From NCBI RefSeq assembly GCF_038561935.1, contig NZ_CP102770.1, forward strand, positions 9,955,001 through 10,019,000: DNA of 64,000 nucleotides, given 5' to 3'. The notes under the pieces are model-generated. The model saw only the letters and a list, made by a program, of their open reading frames with translations. It had not been told where the DNA came from and did no database searches. A program made the position numbers and the translations under genes. Below, piece after piece: positions 61,690-64,000 of this stretch (position 1 is the stretch's first letter; every line of letters begins with the position of its first letter). Source of the DNA: Myxococcus stipitatus. Lineage in GTDB: Bacteria > Myxococcota > Myxococcia > Myxococcales > Myxococcaceae.

Positions 61690-62304
61690 TCAGTTGTCCC
61701 AGGAGAGGGTGTATTCGCTGTCGAGCAGCGACGTCTGGCGTCCCTGGACCCGGATGTCCTGGGCGCCCACGGCCTGGAGGGCCCCTTCGAGCATGCCTTC
61801 GTTGTAGGCGACGGGCGTGAAGATGCGGCGCATGTGGATGCGGCCCGCGCGCGCGGAGGTCCATTCCACCTGGACCTCTCCGAAGTCGATGGCCATGCGG
61901 TAGGCCTCCGGGAGCATGTTCACCAGGAGCTTGGGGTCTCCGCCCACCTGCTGGCGGAGCTCGGAGCCGAACATGGAGCTCGCGAAGGCCAGCGTCCCCT
62001 GGACGCCAATCTGGCGCATGACCTCCTCGGCGCCCCCCAGCTGCGGGGCGAGCAGGTTCGTCGCCGCGAAGAACAGACGCAGGAAGGGAGGGAAGGGATA
62101 CAGCTCGGTGGGGTCCGGGTCCACGGGATAGTCGCCCGCGTCCATGATGTGTTTCACCGCCTGCTCACCGCCGAGGAACCTCACGGTGTCGAGCACCGCG
62201 GCGAAGTGCATGCCGCGAATGTGCTCGGTGGGCTGCACGAGCGCCAACCGCGACTCCAGCTCACGCTGCACCGCTTCCGGCGTGTTCCACGTACCGCGTT
62301 CCAT
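61690..62304 (-). CDS. DUF2378 (TIGR02265) family protein
   Basis: 204 residues from ATG 62304, with GGAGG 7 bases upstream; an in-frame start at 62346 is less likely. Same family as 1208-1825: shared central APQLGG, QIGVQGT, and the C-terminal VQGRQTSLLDSEYTLSW. The N-terminus PTEHIRGMHFAAVLDTVRFLGGEQAVKHI is also family-like (compare ARGLFFNGALGAVKVLGGDSAV in the other). Function unknown. The two copies are 60 kb apart, so dispersed rather than tandem. Confidence 0.87.
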   Translation of the reverse strand: MERGTWNTPEAVQRELESRLALVQPTEHIRGMHFAAVLDTVRFLGGEQAVKHIMDAGDYPVDPDPTELYPFPPFLRLFFAATNLLAPQLGGAEEVMRQIGVQGTLAFASSMFGSELRQQVGGDPKLLVNMLPEAYRMAIDFGEVQVEWTSARAGRIHMRRIFTPVAYNEGMLEGALQAVGAQDIRVQGRQTSLLDSEYTLSWDN

Positions 62305-62449
62305 GAGCCGACCTCCGCCATGAAAAATCGCGTGGAATGCTCGCACAGCTGGGTGTCACACGCGAACTCCTGGAGCACTCGCGATTCCCTGGCACCTCCC
62401 GTCCAGGTGGAGCCCTCCGATGTGACACGTCGGGTGAAACGGCGCCCTG

Positions 62450-62749
62450 TTACGCGCCTTCGGCTTCCTTGCGCAGCTTCGCGTCGAGCAGAAAGTTGCC
62501 GAAGGGCACCAGCGACGCGCCGAAGGCCACCGCCACGCGCGAGAACGACCAGCGCAGCGCGATGGCCACCTCCATCAGCGCGAACAGGTAGAGCACGAAC
62601 AACAACCCGTGTGTCATGCCCGTGAAGCGCACCGCCAGCGGCATGTCCGCCGCGTACTTCAGCGGCATGGCGATGAACAGCAACACGACGAACGACAGGC
62701 CTTCCAGCAAGGCCACCGCGCGAAATCGTCCAAGAGGGGTCTTCAACAT
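62450..62749 (-). CDS. DUF3817-family small membrane protein
   Basis: 99 residues from ATG 62749. Begins LKTPLGRFRAVALLEGLSFVVLLFIAMPLKY, with AVRFTGMTHGLLFVLYLFAL: the G-R-F-R...E-G-x-S and M-x-H-G-x-L-F-V-x-Y patterns define the family (YdzA-like). About three membrane spans. Role unknown. A longer frame to 62854 is Arg/Gly-rich and non-conserved. Confidence 0.88.
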   Translation of the reverse strand: MLKTPLGRFRAVALLEGLSFVVLLFIAMPLKYAADMPLAVRFTGMTHGLLFVLYLFALMEVAIALRWSFSRVAVAFGASLVPFGNFLLDAKLRKEAEGA

Positions 62750-62919
62750 GGCTCGCTCCTCCCCCTCTCTCCCACCCTCCGCCCCCCGCGTCCATGCGAC
62801 AGGCTGACGCACCCCACCCGCCCGCCTGCCCGCCCGCCCTTCTTCCCGTGTCACCCGCCCCTCTAGAATGAGCCGGGTGAAATCCGGAAGGCTCGTGCTC
62901 TCGTCTCCAGGGGGACAAC

Positions 62920-63324
62920 ATGCCAGGCAATGACAAGCTGGAATCCAGCATCCGAATGGCGCGCGCGGACCGCAAGGGGGTGAGGCTGGTGATGGAGCGG
63001 CCCAACGGGGTCCTCAACACGGTGGCGATGCGGCTGGTGGTGAGCGGGAAGATGCAGGGCCAGGAGCGGCGGCAGCTGCACTCGGACGTCTTCACCGGCA
63101 ACAGCGTGCTGGCCCTGCCGGACGACTTCCTCCCCTCCGCGGCCCAGGGCTGGGTGCGCGTGGTGTTCTCCGTGGCCGACCCGACGGGCGGCGGCGCGCG
63201 GTTCCTCCAGCGCGTCTCCCTCGTCTTCGAGAAGGGGCACCAGGAGGTCCTCTGGGATGACTTCTCGCTCCAGAAGGGCGCCGTCGCGGACTTCATCACG
63301 CTCACCTGGACGGTGGTGGAATGA
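62920..63324 (+). CDS. Hypothetical protein, first gene of a coupled pair
   Basis: 134 residues. Mostly beta-strand-like (RKGVRLVMERPNGVLNTVAMRLVVSG, WVRVVFSVADPTGG, FITLTWTVVE). No signal peptide and no recognised family. The last codons overlap the next gene's start (ATGA at 63321-63324), so the two are translated together, suggesting joint function. Confidence 0.75.
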   Translation: MPGNDKLESSIRMARADRKGVRLVMERPNGVLNTVAMRLVVSGKMQGQERRQLHSDVFTGNSVLALPDDFLPSAAQGWVRVVFSVADPTGGGARFLQRVSLVFEKGHQEVLWDDFSLQKGAVADFITLTWTVVE

Positions 63325-64000
63325 AGCGCCTCCTCGCGCTGCTGCTCGCCCTCGCCCCCGCGGCCCGCGCCCAGGACCCGGGCACGGTGCCGCTCGACTT
63401 TCCCAGCATCGCCAGAGGCGGCTCGGAGACCGCCGCGGGGCTGGACATCGCCACGGCGGGAGAGGTCGTCCACCCCGCGAACCCCACGGCCTTGGTGGCC
63501 AGCCTGCGGGGCGTGGGCGCGGTGCTCGACGGCACCCAGGCGTCGTTCGCCCTCCAGTTCAATCCCTACCTGCTCACCCAGGGCTTCGAGCGGCTCTACC
63601 CGGAGGCCGTCGCCGCGCGCCAGGCGTCCACCGCCACGCGGCTGCTCCAGGACACCGCCATCACCCTGGCCATCGGCCAGGACACGCCCTTCCAGGACTT
63701 CATCCCGCCCAAGGGGCGCTTCGCCACCGTCATGGCCGGCGTGTCCGTGGACGTGCTCGGCGAGCGCGGCATCTACGGTGCCCGCTACAACACGTGCATC
63801 CAGCAGGTGCTCGCGGACACAAGCCTGTATGAGTTCCCCGACCCGCCCCTGCCCGGCGACTTCGAGGATAGCGCCTCCTTCCAGAAGGCCCAGGCCGAGC
63901 ACCGCGTCGCCATGGAGGCCGCGAGACAGGCGGGCATCGCCCGCATCACCCAGCGGCTCTCCGGCTGCACGCGCGAGTCACGCGAGTCGTCCAGCGCCCT
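63321..64000 (+). CDS. Secreted protein of unknown function (3' end cut by window edge)
   Basis: About 226 residues are visible without a stop. It starts with a signal peptide (MKRLLALLLALAPAARAQ). The mature part has two or more cysteines (ARYNTCIQQVL, QRLSGCTRES) and a charged helical stretch (SASFQKAQAEHRVAMEAARQAG). High G/C at third positions supports a real gene. Translationally coupled to the preceding cytoplasmic-type protein. No family recognised. Confidence 0.75.
   Translation, partial: MKRLLALLLALAPAARAQDPGTVPLDFPSIARGGSETAAGLDIATAGEVVHPANPTALVASLRGVGAVLDGTQASFALQFNPYLLTQGFERLYPEAVAARQASTATRLLQDTAITLAIGQDTPFQDFIPPKGRFATVMAGVSVDVLGERGIYGARYNTCIQQVLADTSLYEFPDPPLPGDFEDSASFQKAQAEHRVAMEAARQAGIARITQRLSGCTRESRESSSA

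Overview
The window looks like a chromosomal segment of a fruiting, Corallococcus/Myxococcus-type myxobacterium. This is inferred from the roughly 70% G+C sequence with strong G/C third-codon bias, two DUF2378 (TIGR02265) genes of a family I know mainly from Myxococcales, several very large multi-domain signalling proteins, eukaryote-like Ser/Thr kinases and many lipoproteins. No rRNA, tRNA, CRISPR array, integrase or transposase was recognised. Genus and species cannot be fixed from the sequence alone.

Layout. 0-7 kb: a MarR regulator cut by the window edge, with a near-perfect operator palindrome; a secreted protein; a DUF2378 protein; a ketoacyl synthase III; a MASE1 histidine kinase; a small protein ending in an SSB-like acidic tip; and a zinc-knuckle protein with a paralogue at 58 kb. 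7-16 kb: a MoxR/VWA pair, transketolase with a strong terminator, a four-repeat protein behind a sigma-54-like promoter and three tandem palindromes, TruB, and an S37-like peptidase that has lost its catalytic serine. 16-24 kb: a zinc-ribbon membrane protein, an S9 peptidase divergent from a LysR regulator, an AraC regulator with an FAD oxidoreductase, and an LVIVD-repeat lipoprotein. 24.3-25.9 kb: a lower-G+C two-gene cassette (AAA ATPase plus DUF3226 TOPRIM-like protein, ATGA-coupled) resembling a split OLD or PARIS-like defence system. It is the best candidate for a poorly described system here.

26-37 kb: a translationally coupled phosphorelay (receiver, hybrid kinase, multi-receiver diguanylate cyclase), two tandem XRE regulators, two Ser/Thr kinase-like genes of which the second has NFT instead of DFG, an acidic protein, a possible nuclease-fold protein and a CBS-domain protein. 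37-42 kb: a Kelch-like lipoprotein with 42-bp tandem repeats, a signal-peptide/TPR-like membrane protein, and a redox set (cytochrome-b-like protein, YceI, tandem-Rieske protein). 42-56 kb: GAF histidine kinases, an SCO1 protein, several proteins of unknown function, a degenerate sigma-54-activator-like protein, a triple Usp protein, a GspG-like protein, and a MshEN-receiver-cyclase protein. The cyclase and the four-GAF kinase share an upstream palindrome. 56-64 kb: an RMND1-like protein, tryptophan dioxygenase, the second zinc-knuckle protein, a hemerythrin-like protein, proline dehydrogenase with a palindrome over its ribosome binding site, an outer-membrane protein, the second DUF2378 protein, a DUF3817 protein and a two-gene set cut by the right edge.

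The window is mainly a dense signal-transduction neighbourhood with scattered housekeeping genes (tkt, truB, kynA, putA-type). Function calls rest on recognised motifs read by eye; no database search was run.
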